DNA of 64,000 nt from Klebsiella africana. GTDB taxonomy: Bacteria > Pseudomonadota > Gammaproteobacteria > Enterobacterales > Enterobacteriaceae. Positions 50,186-61,640 of this stretch are shown here, piece by piece. The stretch lies in NCBI RefSeq assembly GCF_020526085.1, contig NZ_CP084874.1:992001-1056000 (forward strand). Direction: 5' to 3'. The notes under the pieces are model-generated. The model did no database searches. It was not told the DNA's origin and saw nothing but the letters and a program-made list of their open reading frames with translations. Numbering within the stretch: position 1 is the first letter of the stretch; the number at the start of each line of letters is the position of its first letter. Both the position numbers and the translations under genes were made by a program.

Positions 50186-51359
50186 GAAACTTTCCTTGTG
50201 GTGGCGTTGAGCATCTTGCCCAACCAATGGCTTGCGTCCGCCCGGCGCGCAACAGCGCAGGGGCGGTGAGGGAAAACGTTTGTTCGCTAAAGCGGTAGCT
50301 TCCGGCGCCGTCGGCGGCCAGACAATCTTCCGTGGTTAGCGTAATTTTCGCCGGGAGTGGGGAGTCAATATTGCCTGTGTTTTTAATCGCCAGTTCGTAG
50401 AGCGTGGACTCTACGCTGGCGCTGGCCTTATCGGGAAGCACCAGCCACTGCCAGCGGGAGGTTAACGGCTGATGGCGGATGACGGCCGACAGCGTGCTGA
50501 GCGACCAGACGCGGGTATCGTTATCCAGAGGCAGACGAAACCAGACGATACCTGAAAAATGATGCGGCGGCTGTTGTTCCAGTTTGCGAATAAACGTGTC
50601 GATTTGCTGCGGTGAAACGCTCAGTTCTTGTTTTTCAGCCGCAATCCACAGCGGTGACTCGCTTTCAACGCTGGCGGGCTGTCCCGGGGCAGAGATGAGC
50701 GCGGAACCATAGGCCGGGAGCGCAAGGTAAAAAGGATGAGGAGCGATAAGCGCATATTGCCTGCTCCAGCGCCGGGCCAGTGTCGGGTCGAACAAGCCGG
50801 TTCCCGGGGATTGCACGCTATGAAGTTGCAATACGGAGCTATCTACCGCTTTCAACAGAGGACGCAGTCCGGGGGAGGTGAGCCAGGTCGGGAGCGCCGT
50901 GATGCTGAGCGTGATGTCTGAAGGCAGCGCCTGGCGCAAGGTCATCAGGAGACGTTGATAATCGGAGAGCCGCGAAGTGGGAGCATCATAATCGATTTCA
51001 ATGGCGCTGAGATTAACGCCCGCCGCGCGCCAGTGGGCCACCAGGCGCTGGATCGGCGGCAGTATTGTGGCGGCATCAAGCTGCGTCAGGCTGCCATCGA
51101 GGCGGACGACCAGCCACACCGGGCGGCCATCCTGCTGTAATAATGAAGTGTTAACGCGGGCCAGGCGGACGCCTTCCTGAGGATGAAACTGGATCCCCAG
51201 AACGCGCAAAGTGGAAAACAGCGCCTGGCTTTGCTGTAGCGCGGTCTTATGCTGGTCATTCCAGACCCGCTGCCAGATATAGACCTGGCTGTCGGCGAGG
51301 GCGCCCGCGCTGACAGCCAGCAGCAGAAAAAAAATGCCTGAACAGCGTAAATTGATCAT
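50172..51359 (-). CDS. Exported DUF3142-type protein
   Basis: A 395-residue protein with a signal peptide (LRCSGIFFLLLAVSAGALA). The body has VYIWQRVWN, LAIEIDYDAPTSRLSDYQ (acidic EIDYD after a beta strand) and WFRLPL, which resemble a TIM-barrel glycoside-hydrolase-like fold and the DUF3142 family. C-terminal about 100 residues look like a beta-sandwich. No enzymatic activity is established. First gene of a two-gene unit with 48164-50185, lying between iap and the CRISPR array. Confidence 0.78.
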   Translation of the reverse strand: MINLRCSGIFFLLLAVSAGALADSQVYIWQRVWNDQHKTALQQSQALFSTLRVLGIQFHPQEGVRLARVNTSLLQQDGRPVWLVVRLDGSLTQLDAATILPPIQRLVAHWRAAGVNLSAIEIDYDAPTSRLSDYQRLLMTLRQALPSDITLSITALPTWLTSPGLRPLLKAVDSSVLQLHSVQSPGTGLFDPTLARRWSRQYALIAPHPFYLALPAYGSALISAPGQPASVESESPLWIAAEKQELSVSPQQIDTFIRKLEQQPPHHFSGIVWFRLPLDNDTRVWSLSTLSAVIRHQPLTSRWQWLVLPDKASASVESTLYELAIKNTGNIDSPLPAKITLTTEDCLAADGAGSYRFSEQTFSLTAPALLRAGRTQAIGWARCSTPPQGKFHVNP

Positions 51360-51394
51360 GGCGACAGTCCTTGTTGCCGATGTTGACTAGCCGA

Positions 51395-52450
51395 TTATTT
51401 TAATGACGATGGCTTCTCCACCTTCGCCAGCTCTTTCACCAGCGGCAGCATCACTTTTACTACCTCGCGTCCGCGGTGTTCGATGCGCCCCGGCAGCGCG
51501 TTGTCGAGATACTGCTGATTATCAAGCTGCACGTTGTGCCAGCTGTTACCGTCCGGGAAGGCGCGGGATTTCTGCCGCTGTTGATAGCCATCTTTTTTGC
51601 CGAGTGACCAGTTAGTCGCCTCGACCGACAGCACCGGGATCCCGGCGTTGTCGAAGACGCTGGCGTCATTGCAGCAGCTGGTGCCTTTCGGATAAGCCGG
51701 ATTGAGTCCCGGGTTGGTGTAGGCGGCGATGCCCTTGCTGCGAGCGATAGCCAGCGCGCGATCGCGGGTCAGCTTGCGCACCGAGGCCGGCGTGCGGCGG
51801 CCGCTGTTGAAGTAAAGCTTATCGCCCACCACCAGATTATCGAGATTGATCACCAGCAGGGTATTTTTCTTTTCCGCTTCGCTCATCCGCTGCAGCAGGT
51901 TTTGCGCGCCGAGACGGCCTTCCTCTTCACCGCTGGTGGCGATAAAGCGGATGCCATAGCGGGTAGGGACGTTCTTTAAATGCTCCGCCAGCTCCAGCAA
52001 TACGCCGAGCCCCATCGCGTTGTCATCGATGCCCTGCAGCGTCAGACCGCCGAGGTTGTTCTCCACGTCTTTATCACTCTGCGGCGCATAGGTGTCGAGG
52101 TGAGCCATGATAATAATCTGCTGGCGCACCTTGCCTTCATGGGCGGCGATCACCGTACTGCCGGTGGCGTTATGCCAGTTCTTACGCTGATTGCTATCGG
52201 TATAGATGTAGCGGGTATTGAAGCTTCGTACGTCGCTCTGATAACCCATCAGGGCGAACTGCTGACGCAGATAGTCAGCTGAGAGCATTTCCGGCGGCGT
52301 TCCGGTCATTCTTCCCGGAAAGACGGTGGCGATATGGCGGGCCTGGCTACTGGCGGTATCGCCCAGCGCGCTGAATGCGGGGGCGGCGGCGAAAACAAAA
52401 CCGGTGCCGAGCGCCAGCGGAAGCAGGCGGCGGCACAACGCGGAAAACAT
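51395..52450 (-). CDS. iap: Aminopeptidase Iap (alkaline phosphatase isozyme conversion)
   Basis: A 351-residue periplasmic M28-family zinc aminopeptidase that trims the N-terminal Arg of alkaline phosphatase in E. coli. Signal peptide (LCRRLLPLALGTGFVFAAAP), zinc ligands in MAHLDTYAP, GIDDNAMG and TSGEEEGRLGAQ. Slightly longer than the E. coli protein (345). It marks the E. coli-like border of the CRISPR locus. Confidence 0.93.
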   Translation of the reverse strand: MFSALCRRLLPLALGTGFVFAAAPAFSALGDTASSQARHIATVFPGRMTGTPPEMLSADYLRQQFALMGYQSDVRSFNTRYIYTDSNQRKNWHNATGSTVIAAHEGKVRQQIIIMAHLDTYAPQSDKDVENNLGGLTLQGIDDNAMGLGVLLELAEHLKNVPTRYGIRFIATSGEEEGRLGAQNLLQRMSEAEKKNTLLVINLDNLVVGDKLYFNSGRRTPASVRKLTRDRALAIARSKGIAAYTNPGLNPAYPKGTSCCNDASVFDNAGIPVLSVEATNWSLGKKDGYQQRQKSRAFPDGNSWHNVQLDNQQYLDNALPGRIEHRGREVVKVMLPLVKELAKVEKPSSLK

Positions 52451-52646
52451 AACGGGTCCTTACACGAACGAGACAATTTGACGGCTACAGTATGAAACTG
52501 TGACCGCGGTTAAACAATTTCAATCGCTCTTAAATAGCGGAAAAATAGCGCGTTAAGCACTTTTTGATATTTGTATTTTCGCTGCGTTATTCCTTTGCGT
52601 CACAACTCATTCCATTTCGTAATTTCATTTGCTCTAAGGCGCACCC

Positions 52647-52652
52647 TATAGT
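52647..52652 (+). promoter_or_regulatory. Candidate -10 of the cysG-cysDNC promoter
   Basis: TATAGT 35 bp before cysG. The -35 position (TTCATT) is poor, as is common for CysB-activated promoters. The 237-bp iap-cysG gap otherwise holds no gene. Confidence 0.4.
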
Positions 52653-52687
52653 CGCATTATCGCTGATTGTAAGAGAGTTGTTGCACC

Positions 52688-54103
52688 GTGGATTACTTGC
52701 CCCTTTTTGCCGAACTGAAACAAAGGCCCGTGCTGGTGATCGGCGGCGACGAGATTGCGGAGCGCAAGATTAAGTTCCTGCTGCGCGCCCAGGCGCAGGT
52801 GCAGGTGGTTGCCGGGACGCTGTCTCCGGCGCTGGCCGACCTGGCGGCGCGCCAGGCGCTCAGCTGGCGAGCGACGGAATTTAGCGACTCGCTGGTGGAT
52901 GATGTCTTTCTGGTGATTGCCGCCACGGAGGATGAGGCGCTTAACCAGCGGGTGTTTGCGGCGGCTAATGCGCGCTACCGGCTGGTCAACGTGGTGGATA
53001 ACCAGGCGCTGTGCTCGTTTGTTTTCCCTTCTATCGTCGACCGTTCGCCGCTGCTGGTGGCTATCTCCTCCAGCGGTAAAGCGCCGGTGCTGTCGCGCAT
53101 ACTGCGCGAAAAAATCGAAGCGCTGCTGCCGACGAACCTCGGACGGCTGGCGGAATCGGCGAGCTACTGGCGCAACCATCTGAAAACCCGCCTGACGACC
53201 ACCGAAGCGCGTCGCCGCTTCTGGGAGCGCGTCTTTACCGGCCGCTTCGCCAGCCTGATGGTGGCGGGCAATCATGCGGAGGCGGAAAAGGCGCTGCAGG
53301 ATGAGCTGGATAAGCCCGAACGTGAGACAGGAGAGATTATTCTGGTCGGCGCCGGGCCGGGCGATGCCGGGCTGCTGACCCTTCGCGGTCTGCAGGCGAT
53401 CCAGCAGGCGGACGTGGTTTTCCACGACCATCTGGTGACTCAGCCGGTTCTCGAGCTGGTGCGCCGCGATGCCGAACTTATTTGCGTCGGCAAACGCGCC
53501 GGTGAGCATTCGGTGCCGCAGCATGAAACCAATCAGCTGCTGGTGGAGGCGGCGAAGGCGGGGAAAACCGTCGTGCGTCTGAAGGGCGGCGATCCGTTTA
53601 TTTTTGGCCGCGGCGCAGAAGAGCTACAGGCTGCCGCCGAGGCGGGGATCCCGTTCCAGGTGGTGCCGGGCGTCACCGCTGCCGCCGGGGCGACGGCCTA
53701 CGCCGGTATTCCGCTGACCCATCGCGATTATGCGCAAAGCGCCGTCTTTGTCACCGGGCACTATAAGCCGGACAGCGCCCCCTTCGACTGGTCGCTGCTG
53801 GCGAAGAGCCAACAAACGCTGGCGATCTACATGGGCACCATGAAGGCGGCGGAAATCAGCGCGCAGTTGATCGCCCACGGCCGCGACAGCAACACGCCGG
53901 TGGCGGTGATTTCCCGCGGCACTCGTGACGATCAGCAGACGATAACCGGCACATTGCAACAACTCGAACACCTGGCGAAAGACGCCCCCATGCCTGCCCT
54001 GCTGGTGGTAGGCGAAGTGGTGCAACTGCATCAGCAGCTCGCCTGGTTTCAACATACATCATCCGCCGAGGGGTTTAACGCTTCGGTGGTCAATCTGGCT
54101 TAA
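52688..54103 (+). CDS. cysG: Sirohaem synthase CysG (multifunctional)
   Basis: A 471-residue three-activity enzyme. The N-terminal half (about 1-210) is the NAD-dependent precorrin-2 dehydrogenase/ferrochelatase ([23 protein letters not shown] with the Ser known to be phosphorylated in Salmonella). The C-terminal half is uroporphyrinogen-III C-methyltransferase ([32 protein letters not shown]). Start codon GTG. Located directly upstream of cysD, it links sirohaem supply for CysI with sulfate activation; E. coli's single cysG lies in the nir region instead. Confidence 0.95.
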   Translation: MDYLPLFAELKQRPVLVIGGDEIAERKIKFLLRAQAQVQVVAGTLSPALADLAARQALSWRATEFSDSLVDDVFLVIAATEDEALNQRVFAAANARYRLVNVVDNQALCSFVFPSIVDRSPLLVAISSSGKAPVLSRILREKIEALLPTNLGRLAESASYWRNHLKTRLTTTEARRRFWERVFTGRFASLMVAGNHAEAEKALQDELDKPERETGEIILVGAGPGDAGLLTLRGLQAIQQADVVFHDHLVTQPVLELVRRDAELICVGKRAGEHSVPQHETNQLLVEAAKAGKTVVRLKGGDPFIFGRGAEELQAAAEAGIPFQVVPGVTAAAGATAYAGIPLTHRDYAQSAVFVTGHYKPDSAPFDWSLLAKSQQTLAIYMGTMKAAEISAQLIAHGRDSNTPVAVISRGTRDDQQTITGTLQQLEHLAKDAPMPALLVVGEVVQLHQQLAWFQHTSSAEGFNASVVNLA

Positions 54104-54112
54104 GGAACGGTT

Positions 54113-55021
54113 ATGGACCAAAAACGACTCACTCACCTGCGGCAACTGGAGGCGGAAAGCATCCATATTATTCGTGAGGTGGCCGCCGAATTTTCTAACC
54201 CGGTGATGATGTACTCCATCGGGAAAGATTCCAGCGTAATGCTGCATCTGGCGCGCAAAGCGTTTTATCCGGGAACCCTGCCGTTCCCGCTGCTGCACGT
54301 CGATACCGGCTGGAAATTCCGTGAGATGTACGAGTTCCGCGACCGTACCGCCAAAGCCTACGGCTGTGAGCTGCTGGTGCATAAAAACCCGGAAGGGGTG
54401 GCGATGGGCATCAACCCGTTCGTTCACGGCAGCGCCAAGCATACCGATATCATGAAAACCGAAGGCCTGAAGCAGGCGCTGAACAAATACGGCTTTGACG
54501 CCGCGTTCGGCGGCGCGCGTCGCGACGAAGAGAAATCCCGCGCGAAAGAGCGCATCTACTCCTTCCGCGACCGCTTCCACCGCTGGGACCCGAAAAACCA
54601 GCGTCCGGAGCTGTGGCACAACTACAACGGCCAGATTAACAAAGGCGAAAGCATCCGCGTCTTCCCGCTCTCCAACTGGACCGAGCTGGATATCTGGCAG
54701 TACATCTATCTGGAAAATATTGAAATCGTGCCGCTGTATCTGGCCGCTGAGCGTCCGGTGCTGGAGCGCGATGGCATGCTGATGATGATCGATGACGACC
54801 GTATCGATCTGCAGCCGGGCGAAGTGATTGAAAAACGGATGGTGCGTTTCCGTACCCTCGGCTGCTGGCCGCTGACCGGCGCGGTGGAGTCTGAAGCGCA
54901 GACGCTGCCGGAAATTATTGAAGAGATGCTGGTATCGACCACCAGCGAACGTCAGGGGCGCGTCATTGACCGCGACCAGGCCGGCTCGATGGAGCTGAAG
55001 AAACGTCAGGGGTATTTCTAA
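54113..55021 (+). CDS. cysD: Sulfate adenylyltransferase subunit 2 CysD
   Basis: A 302-residue PP-loop ATPase that adenylates sulfate to APS together with the GTPase CysN. PP-loop [17 protein letters not shown] (about 36-52), [15 protein letters not shown]. Length equals E. coli CysD. Nine bp after cysG and nine bp before cysN. Confidence 0.97.
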   Translation: MDQKRLTHLRQLEAESIHIIREVAAEFSNPVMMYSIGKDSSVMLHLARKAFYPGTLPFPLLHVDTGWKFREMYEFRDRTAKAYGCELLVHKNPEGVAMGINPFVHGSAKHTDIMKTEGLKQALNKYGFDAAFGGARRDEEKSRAKERIYSFRDRFHRWDPKNQRPELWHNYNGQINKGESIRVFPLSNWTELDIWQYIYLENIEIVPLYLAAERPVLERDGMLMMIDDDRIDLQPGEVIEKRMVRFRTLGCWPLTGAVESEAQTLPEIIEEMLVSTTSERQGRVIDRDQAGSMELKKRQGYF

Positions 55022-55030
55022 GGAGCCGCC

Positions 55031-56458
55031 ATGAACACCACAATTGCCCAACAAATTGCCAACGAAGGCGGCGTAGAAGCTTACCTGCACGCGCAACAGC
55101 ACAAGAGCCTGCTGCGTTTTTTGACCTGCGGCAGCGTCGATGACGGCAAAAGCACCTTAATTGGCCGCCTGCTGCATGATACGCGTCAGATCTATGAGGA
55201 TCAGCTCTCTTCGCTGCACAACGACAGCAAGCGTCACGGCACCCAGGGCGAAAAGCTGGACCTGGCGCTGCTGGTGGACGGCCTGCAGGCCGAGCGCGAG
55301 CAGGGCATCACCATCGATGTCGCCTATCGCTACTTCTCGACCGAAAAACGCAAATTTATCATCGCCGACACCCCGGGGCACGAGCAGTACACACGTAATA
55401 TGGCCACTGGGGCGTCCACCTGCGATCTGGCGATCTTGCTGATCGATGCGCGCAAAGGCGTACTCGACCAGACCCGCCGTCACAGCTTTATCTCTACGCT
55501 GCTGGGCATTAAACACCTGGTCGTGGCGGTCAACAAAATGGATCTCGTCGAGTTTAGCGAAGCGCGTTTCAACGAGATCCGGGAAGATTATCTGACCTTT
55601 GCCGAGCAGCTGCCGGGCAACCTTGATATCCGCTTTGTGCCGTTGTCGGCGCTGGAAGGCGATAATGTCGCCAGCCAGAGCGCGAACATGCCGTGGTACA
55701 GTGGCCCGACGCTGCTGGAAGTCCTCGAAACCGTGGAGATCCAGCGGGTAGTCGAGAGCCAACCGCTGCGCTTCCCGGTGCAGTATGTTAACCGTCCGAA
55801 CCTCGATTTCCGCGGTTTCTCCGGCACGGTCGCCTCCGGTACGGTTACCGTTGGCCAGCGTCTGAAAGTGCTGCCGTCGGGCGTCGAATCGAGCGTGGCG
55901 CGTATCGTCACCTTCGACGGCGACCTGCCGGAAGCCGCCGCCGGCGAAGCCATTACCCTTGTGCTGAAAGATGAAATCGACATCAGTCGCGGCGACCTGC
56001 TGGTTGACGCGCAAGCCTCGCTGCCGGCGGTGCAAAGCGCCAGCATCGACGTGGTGTGGATGGCCGAGCAGCCGCTGACCCCGGGCCAGAGCTACGACAT
56101 TAAAATCGCCGGCAAGAAGACCCGCGCTCGCGTCGACGCTATCCGCTACCAGGTCGATATTAACAACCTGACCCAGCGTGAAGTCGAGTCTCTGCCGCTG
56201 AACGGCATCGGGCTGGTGGAGCTGACCTTTGACGAACCTTTAGTGCTGGATCCGTATCAGCAAAACCCGGTGACCGGCGGGCTTATCTTTATCGATCGCC
56301 TGACCAACGTTACCGTGGGCGCCGGGATGGTCAACGAGCCGCACCTGCAGACCCTGGCCGCAGGTTCGCAATACAGCGCCTTTGAGCTGGAGCTGAACCA
56401 GCTGATCCGCAAACACTTCCCGCACTGGGACGCCCGCGATCTGCTGGGAGGCAAATAA
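55031..56458 (+). CDS. cysN: Sulfate adenylyltransferase subunit 1 CysN
   Basis: A 475-residue EF-Tu-like GTPase coupling GTP hydrolysis to APS formation. P-loop [14 protein letters not shown] (about 35-48), switch [27 protein letters not shown], and NKMD. Followed by two beta-barrel domains. Its stop overlaps the cysC start by one base. Confidence 0.97.
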   Translation: MNTTIAQQIANEGGVEAYLHAQQHKSLLRFLTCGSVDDGKSTLIGRLLHDTRQIYEDQLSSLHNDSKRHGTQGEKLDLALLVDGLQAEREQGITIDVAYRYFSTEKRKFIIADTPGHEQYTRNMATGASTCDLAILLIDARKGVLDQTRRHSFISTLLGIKHLVVAVNKMDLVEFSEARFNEIREDYLTFAEQLPGNLDIRFVPLSALEGDNVASQSANMPWYSGPTLLEVLETVEIQRVVESQPLRFPVQYVNRPNLDFRGFSGTVASGTVTVGQRLKVLPSGVESSVARIVTFDGDLPEAAAGEAITLVLKDEIDISRGDLLVDAQASLPAVQSASIDVVWMAEQPLTPGQSYDIKIAGKKTRARVDAIRYQVDINNLTQREVESLPLNGIGLVELTFDEPLVLDPYQQNPVTGGLIFIDRLTNVTVGAGMVNEPHLQTLAAGSQYSAFELELNQLIRKHFPHWDARDLLGGK

Positions 56459-57063
56459 TGGCCCAGCATGACGAAAACGTCGTCTGGCATGCCCATCCTG
56501 TGACCCAGCAGCAGCGGGAGCAGCATCACGGCCATCGTGGCGTGGTGCTGTGGTTTACCGGCCTTTCGGGGTCGGGTAAATCCACCGTCGCCGGGGCGCT
56601 GGAGGAGGCCCTGCATGAGCGCGGCGTCAGCACCTATCTGCTGGACGGCGATAACGTGCGCCATGGCCTGTGCAGCGACCTGGGATTCAGCGATGAGGAT
56701 CGCAAAGAGAACATTCGCCGCGTCGGCGAAGTGGCCAGGCTGATGGTCGATGCCGGGCTGGTGGTATTGACGGCATTTATATCTCCGCACCGTGCGGAAC
56801 GGCAGATGGTGCGCGAGCGCCTCGGTGAAGGACGCTTTATTGAAGTGTTCGTCGACACCCCGCTGGCCATCTGCGAGGCGCGGGATCCGAAAGGATTATA
56901 TAAGAAAGCGCGGGCAGGGGAATTACGCAATTTCACCGGCATAGACTCGGTCTATGAGGCACCGGAAAAGGCGGAAATTCATCTGGATGGTGAACAATTG
57001 GTAACAAATTTGGTGCACCAACTATTAGACCTGCTGCAACAGAGCGATATTATCAGATCCTGA
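56458..57063 (+). CDS. cysC: Adenylylsulfate kinase CysC
   Basis: A 201-residue kinase converting APS to PAPS, the substrate of CysH. P-loop [14 protein letters not shown] (about 35-48), [26 protein letters not shown] and the LYKKARAGE lid. Ends the cysG-D-N-C unit. Confidence 0.97.
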   Translation: MAQHDENVVWHAHPVTQQQREQHHGHRGVVLWFTGLSGSGKSTVAGALEEALHERGVSTYLLDGDNVRHGLCSDLGFSDEDRKENIRRVGEVARLMVDAGLVVLTAFISPHRAERQMVRERLGEGRFIEVFVDTPLAICEARDPKGLYKKARAGELRNFTGIDSVYEAPEKAEIHLDGEQLVTNLVHQLLDLLQQSDIIRS

Positions 57064-57113
57064 AACGGCAGCGGCATCGAGGGGTGCCGGTTGCCCGGTC
57101 TACAGGATTCGAT

Positions 57114-57440
57114 ATGCGCAATACCCAGAACCTCAGTATTATTCGTTCAGAACCGCCTCCGGCGATCGGCGATGAGACCACCTGGTCTTTGTCGGGCGCT
57201 GCCGTGGGCTTTATTTCGTGGCTGCTGGCGCTGGGTATTCCCTTCCTTCTCTATGGCAGTAATACACTCTTCTTCCTTCTTTACACCTGGCCATTCTTCC
57301 TCGCGTTGATGCCGGTGGCGGTAGTGGTTGGTATTGCGCTGCACTCTCTGCTCAATGGCAAACTACTCTATAGCGTCAGCGCGACCATCCTGACCGTTGG
57401 GCTGATGTTTGCGCTACTCTTCCTCTGGCTGTTGGGATAA
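57114..57440 (+). CDS. ygbE: Inner-membrane protein YgbE (DUF3561)
   Basis: A 108-residue protein with three hydrophobic segments (about 33-53, 55-77, 86-107). The sequence WSLSGAAVGFISWLLALGIP and LYTWPFFLALMPVAVVVGIA match E. coli YgbE. Function unknown. Start MRNTQNLS; an ATG 30 bp upstream is less likely. Confidence 0.9.
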   Translation: MRNTQNLSIIRSEPPPAIGDETTWSLSGAAVGFISWLLALGIPFLLYGSNTLFFLLYTWPFFLALMPVAVVVGIALHSLLNGKLLYSVSATILTVGLMFALLFLWLLG

Positions 57441-57580
57441 CCCGTTTCTGGTATGAATCAAGCATGGGTATCGGCAGCAAAAATATGGTACAGTCCCCGC
57501 GTTACGCGGCATCGTCCGCGCGCCCCGGTAGCGTACCCGGGCGAGTTTTGGGATGATGATGCCGTTTTTCAGGGGGCAGG

Positions 57581-57898
57581 ATGGGTAAACTAACGCTGCT
57601 ATTATTAGCTTTGCTGGTCTGGCTACAGTATTCGCTGTGGTTCGGTAAAAACGGCCTGCACGACTACACGCGGGTTAACGACGACGTCACCGCCCAGCAG
57701 GCGACTAACGCCAAATTAAAAGCACGCAACGATCAACTGTTTGCCGAAATTGACGACCTCAACGGCGGGCAGGAAGCGATTGAGGAGCGTGCGCGCAATG
57801 AACTCAGCATGACCCGCCCGGGCGAAACCTTCTATCGTCTGGTACCGGATGCGTCTAAACGCAATCAGGCATCGGGGCAACAGCAGAACAATCGATAA
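57581..57898 (+). CDS. ftsB: Cell division protein FtsB
   Basis: A 105-residue bitopic protein of the FtsQBL divisome complex. One N-terminal TM ([18 protein letters not shown]), then a periplasmic coiled coil (about 30-70, [20 protein letters not shown]) and a globular end ([17 protein letters not shown]). AGGGGGCAGG is the ribosome-binding site. Upstream 57441-57580 probably holds its promoter. Confidence 0.96.
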   Translation: MGKLTLLLLALLVWLQYSLWFGKNGLHDYTRVNDDVTAQQATNAKLKARNDQLFAEIDDLNGGQEAIEERARNELSMTRPGETFYRLVPDASKRNQASGQQQNNR

Positions 57899-57917
57899 CC
57901 AGGCCCAGGATTACAAC

Positions 57918-58628
57918 ATGGCAGCCACTTTTCCGGGCGTTTGCGCCGTGGTGCCGGCAGCCGGTTTTGGCCGCCGCATGCAAACGGAATGCCCGAAACA
58001 ATATCTCTCAATCGGTAACAAAACGATTCTCGAACACGCGGTCGCCGCGCTGCTGGCGGATGCGCGCGTCCAGCGGGTGGTGATTGCCGTCAGCCCCGGC
58101 GATCGGCGCTTCAGTCAGCTGCCGCTGGCGCAGCACCCGCAAATTACCGTGGTGGATGGCGGCGCCGAGCGCGCCGATTCGGTACTCGCCGGTCTGCAGG
58201 CGTTACCGGAGGCGCAGTGGGTGCTGGTGCATGATGCCGCGCGCCCCTGCCTGCATCAGGACGACCTCAGCCGCCTGCTGTCGCTCTGCGAAACCAGCCG
58301 CGTCGGCGGGATCCTCGCGGCGCCGGTGCGCGACACCATGAAGCGCGCCGAGCCGGGTAAAACCGCCATCGCCCATACCGTCGACCGCAATGACCTGTGG
58401 CATGCGCTCACTCCACAATTTTTCCCTCGTGAGCTGCTGGTGGATTGCCTCACTCGCGCGCTAAACGAGGGGGCGACCATCACCGATGAAGCCTCGGCTC
58501 TGGAGTACTGCGGCTTCCATCCGCAGCTGGTTGCCGGTCGCGCGGATAATATTAAAGTGACGCGCCCGGAAGACCTGGCGCTGGCTGAATTTTACCTCAC
58601 CCGTTCCCGACACCAGGAGAAAGCTTAA
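57918..58628 (+). CDS. ispD: 2-C-methyl-D-erythritol 4-phosphate cytidylyltransferase IspD
   Basis: A 236-residue MEP-pathway enzyme joining CTP and MEP to CDP-ME. Nucleotide-binding [27 protein letters not shown] and the [15 protein letters not shown] segment. Start MAATFPGV gives the E. coli length; an earlier in-frame ATG lies in ftsB. Overlaps ispF by one base. Confidence 0.97.
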   Translation: MAATFPGVCAVVPAAGFGRRMQTECPKQYLSIGNKTILEHAVAALLADARVQRVVIAVSPGDRRFSQLPLAQHPQITVVDGGAERADSVLAGLQALPEAQWVLVHDAARPCLHQDDLSRLLSLCETSRVGGILAAPVRDTMKRAEPGKTAIAHTVDRNDLWHALTPQFFPRELLVDCLTRALNEGATITDEASALEYCGFHPQLVAGRADNIKVTRPEDLALAEFYLTRSRHQEKA

Positions 58629-59107
58629 TGCGAATTGGACATGGTTTTGACGTACACGCTTTTGGCGGTGAAGGCCCAATCATTATTGGCGGGGTACGCA
58701 TTCCTTATGAAAAAGGGCTGCTGGCCCACTCCGACGGCGACGTTGCCCTGCATGCGCTGACCGACGCGCTGCTGGGCGCCGCGGCGCTGGGCGATATCGG
58801 CAAGCTGTTCCCCGATACCGATCCGGCGTTTAAAGGCGCAGATAGCCGCGAACTGCTGCGCGAAGCATGGCGCCGCATTCAGGCCAAAGGCTATACGCTC
58901 GGCAACGTCGATGTCACCATTATCGCCCAGGCGCCAAAGATGCTGCCGCATATTCCGCAGATGCGCGTCTTTATCGCTGAAGATCTCGGCTGCCATATGG
59001 ATGACGTTAACGTGAAAGCGACCACCACCGAGAAGCTGGGCTTCACCGGCCGTGGGGAAGGGATCGCCTGCGAAGCGGTCGCGCTGCTGCGTAAGGCCGA
59101 CAAATGA
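58628..59107 (+). CDS. ispF: 2-C-methyl-D-erythritol 2,4-cyclodiphosphate synthase IspF
   Basis: A 159-residue trimeric zinc enzyme cyclising CDP-ME2[10 protein letters not shown] (Asp8/His10 zinc ligands), [26 protein letters not shown] and [16 protein letters not shown]. Same length as in E. coli. Overlaps truD by 4 bp (ATGA). Confidence 0.97.
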   Translation: MRIGHGFDVHAFGGEGPIIIGGVRIPYEKGLLAHSDGDVALHALTDALLGAAALGDIGKLFPDTDPAFKGADSRELLREAWRRIQAKGYTLGNVDVTIIAQAPKMLPHIPQMRVFIAEDLGCHMDDVNVKATTTEKLGFTGRGEGIACEAVALLRKADK

Positions 59108-60153
59108 TCGCCTTTGACCAACTAACCTGGCTGCACGGCAAGCCGCAGAGCAGCGGGCTGCTGAAAGCCAATCCGGAAGATTTTCTGGTGGTGGAAGATC
59201 TGGGCTTCGCCCCGGACGGCGAAGGCGAACATGTGCTGGTGCGGATCCTGAAAAATGGTTGCAACACGCGCTTTGTCGCCGACGCGCTGGCGAAATTCCT
59301 CAAGATCCACGCCCGTGAAGTGAGCTTCGCCGGGCAGAAAGATAAGCACGCGGTCACCGAGCAGTGGCTGTGCGCCCGGGTGCCCGGCAAAGAGATGCCG
59401 GACCTGAGCAAATTTCAGCTCGAGGGCTGCCAGGTACTGGAATATGCCCGTCATAAGCGTAAGCTGCGTTTAGGTGCGCTGAAAGGCAACCAGTTTACCG
59501 TGATCCTGCGTGAGATCAGCGATCGTCAGGACGTGGAGACGCGTCTGCAGGCCATCGCTGAACGGGGCGTGCCGAACTATTTCGGCGCGCAGCGCTTCGG
59601 CATTGGCGGTAGCAACCTGCAGGGCGCGCAGCGCTGGGCGGAGAGCGGCGCGCCAGTGCGCGATCGCAATAAGCGCAGTTTTTGGTTGTCGGCGGCCCGC
59701 AGCGCGTTGTTTAATCAGCAAGTCAGTATTAGATTAAAAAAAACGGAATTTAATCAGGTTGTTGATGGCGATGCGCTACAATTAGCGGGGCGCGGGAGCT
59801 GGTTTGTCGTCACACCGGAAGAACGCGAGGTTTCGCAGGCGCGGGTGCACAACCGCGAACTGATGATCACGGCTGCGCTGCCGGGCAGCGGCGACTGGGG
59901 AAGCCAGCGCGACGCGCTGGCTTTCGAGCAGGCCGCTATCGCCGAGGAAACCGCGTTGCAGGCGCTGCTGGTACGGGAGAAAGTCGAGGCGGCGCGCCGG
60001 GCGATGCTTCTCTATCCACAGCAGCTTAGCTGGAACTGGTGGGATGACGTAACCGTTGAACTGCGTTTCTGGCTGCCGGCGGGCAGCTTCGCCACCAGCG
60101 TGGTCAGGGAGCTTATCAATACAACGGGTGACTATGCGAATATTGCTGAGTAA
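59104..60153 (+). CDS. truD: tRNA pseudouridine(13) synthase TruD
   Basis: A 349-residue pseudouridine synthase acting on U13 of tRNA-Glu. Catalytic Asp in [13 protein letters not shown] (about residue 80), NYFGAQRFG, and a TRUD insertion domain. Overlaps ispF upstream and surE (20 bp) downstream. Confidence 0.96.
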   Translation: MIAFDQLTWLHGKPQSSGLLKANPEDFLVVEDLGFAPDGEGEHVLVRILKNGCNTRFVADALAKFLKIHAREVSFAGQKDKHAVTEQWLCARVPGKEMPDLSKFQLEGCQVLEYARHKRKLRLGALKGNQFTVILREISDRQDVETRLQAIAERGVPNYFGAQRFGIGGSNLQGAQRWAESGAPVRDRNKRSFWLSAARSALFNQQVSIRLKKTEFNQVVDGDALQLAGRGSWFVVTPEEREVSQARVHNRELMITAALPGSGDWGSQRDALAFEQAAIAEETALQALLVREKVEAARRAMLLYPQQLSWNWWDDVTVELRFWLPAGSFATSVVRELINTTGDYANIAE

Positions 60154-60895
60154 CGATGACGGGATCCATGCGCCGGGGATACAGACCCTGGCGAAGGCCT
60201 TAAGGGAGTTTGCTGAGGTCCAGGTGGTTGCACCCGATCGTAACCGCAGCGGGGCCTCAAATTCGCTGACGCTGGAATCATCCCTGCGTACGTTTACCTA
60301 TGAAAATGGCGACATCGCAGTCCAAATGGGGACGCCGACGGACTGTGTCTACCTCGGCGTGAACGCACTGATGCGCCCGCGTCCGGATATCGTGGTTTCC
60401 GGGATTAATGCCGGCCCCAACCTGGGCGATGACGTCATCTATTCCGGTACCGTGGCCGCGGCGATGGAGGGGCGTCATCTTGGGTTCCCCGCGCTGGCCG
60501 TGTCGCTCAACGGCTACCAACACTATGACACCGCGGCGGCGGTGACCTGCACTCTCCTGCGCGGCCTCAGCCGCGAACCGCTGCGTACCGGGCGGATCCT
60601 CAACGTCAATGTCCCGGACCTGCCTCTTGAGCAGATCAAAGGCATCCGCGTGACCCGCTGCGGCAACCGTCACCCGGCCGACCAGGTGATCCCGCAAAAA
60701 GATCCGCGCGGCAACACCCTGTACTGGATTGGCCCGCCGGGCGATAAGCGTGATGCCGGGCCGGGTACCGATTTTGCGGCAGTGGATGAAGGCTATGTTT
60801 CCGTGACGCCATTGCACGTCGATTTAACCGCCCATCAGGCGCATGAGGTGGTCAGCGATTGGTTGGAACGTGTCGGGGTTGACGGGCAATGGTAA
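60134..60895 (+). CDS. surE: 5'/3'-nucleotidase SurE
   Basis: A 253-residue metal-dependent nucleoside monophosphatase of the stationary-phase survival operon. [13 protein letters not shown] (metal ligands Asp8-Asp9), [37 protein letters not shown]. The start inside truD gives the E. coli length of 253. Overlaps pcm by 7 bp. Confidence 0.96.
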   Translation: MRILLSNDDGIHAPGIQTLAKALREFAEVQVVAPDRNRSGASNSLTLESSLRTFTYENGDIAVQMGTPTDCVYLGVNALMRPRPDIVVSGINAGPNLGDDVIYSGTVAAAMEGRHLGFPALAVSLNGYQHYDTAAAVTCTLLRGLSREPLRTGRILNVNVPDLPLEQIKGIRVTRCGNRHPADQVIPQKDPRGNTLYWIGPPGDKRDAGPGTDFAAVDEGYVSVTPLHVDLTAHQAHEVVSDWLERVGVDGQW

Positions 60896-61515
60896 GTAAA
60901 CGTGTTGAAAGTTTGTTGAATCAACTGCGCACGCAGGGCATCGTCGATGAGCGTGTCCTCGAGGCGATCGCGCTGGTCCCGCGCGAAAAATTTGTTGATG
61001 AAGCCTTTGAACATAAAGCGTGGGAAAATACCGCGCTGCCGATTGGCCAGGGGCAGACCATCTCCCAGCCGTATATGGTGGCGCGAATGACCGAGCTGCT
61101 GACGCTGACGCCGGAATCGCGCGTACTGGAGATCGGCACCGGTTCCGGCTACCAGACGGCGATCCTGGCGCACCTGGTGCATCACGTTTGCTCGGTAGAG
61201 CGAATTAAGAGTTTACAGTGGCAGGCGCGTCGTCGCCTGAAACAACTTGATTTACATAATGTTTCAACCCGTCATGGTGATGGGTGGCAGGGTTGGCAGG
61301 CGCGGGCGCCGTTTGATGCCATTATTGTGACGGCGGCGCCGCCGGAAATACCGACCGCGCTGCTGGCACAGCTGGATGATGACGGCGTGCTGGTGCTGCC
61401 GGTCGGTGAAGAGCATCAGTTTCTCAAACGGATCCGTCGCCGGGGCAACGAATTTATCATTGATACCGTCGAGGCCGTTCGCTTTGTTCCCCTGGTGAAG
61501 GGGGAGCTGGCCTGA
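60889..61515 (+). CDS. pcm: Protein-L-isoaspartate O-methyltransferase Pcm
   Basis: A 208-residue SAM-dependent repair enzyme for isoaspartyl residues. [22 protein letters not shown] loop [14 protein letters not shown] (about 81-94) and VTAAPPEIP. Same length as E. coli Pcm. The following 125 bp carry a T-run (61535-61541) and probably an nlpD promoter. Confidence 0.97.
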   Translation: MVSKRVESLLNQLRTQGIVDERVLEAIALVPREKFVDEAFEHKAWENTALPIGQGQTISQPYMVARMTELLTLTPESRVLEIGTGSGYQTAILAHLVHHVCSVERIKSLQWQARRRLKQLDLHNVSTRHGDGWQGWQARAPFDAIIVTAAPPEIPTALLAQLDDDGVLVLPVGEEHQFLKRIRRRGNEFIIDTVEAVRFVPLVKGELA

Positions 61516-61640
61516 GACCCGGATTATTCCAGGTTTTTTTTGCCTAACTTTAGGCGTAGGGTGGACACATTTTTCAGTGTCCTGGCCGGGCGCCGCCCGG
61601 TAAGCAAGATATTGGCAGTTAACATATTCCTGGGGGATAA

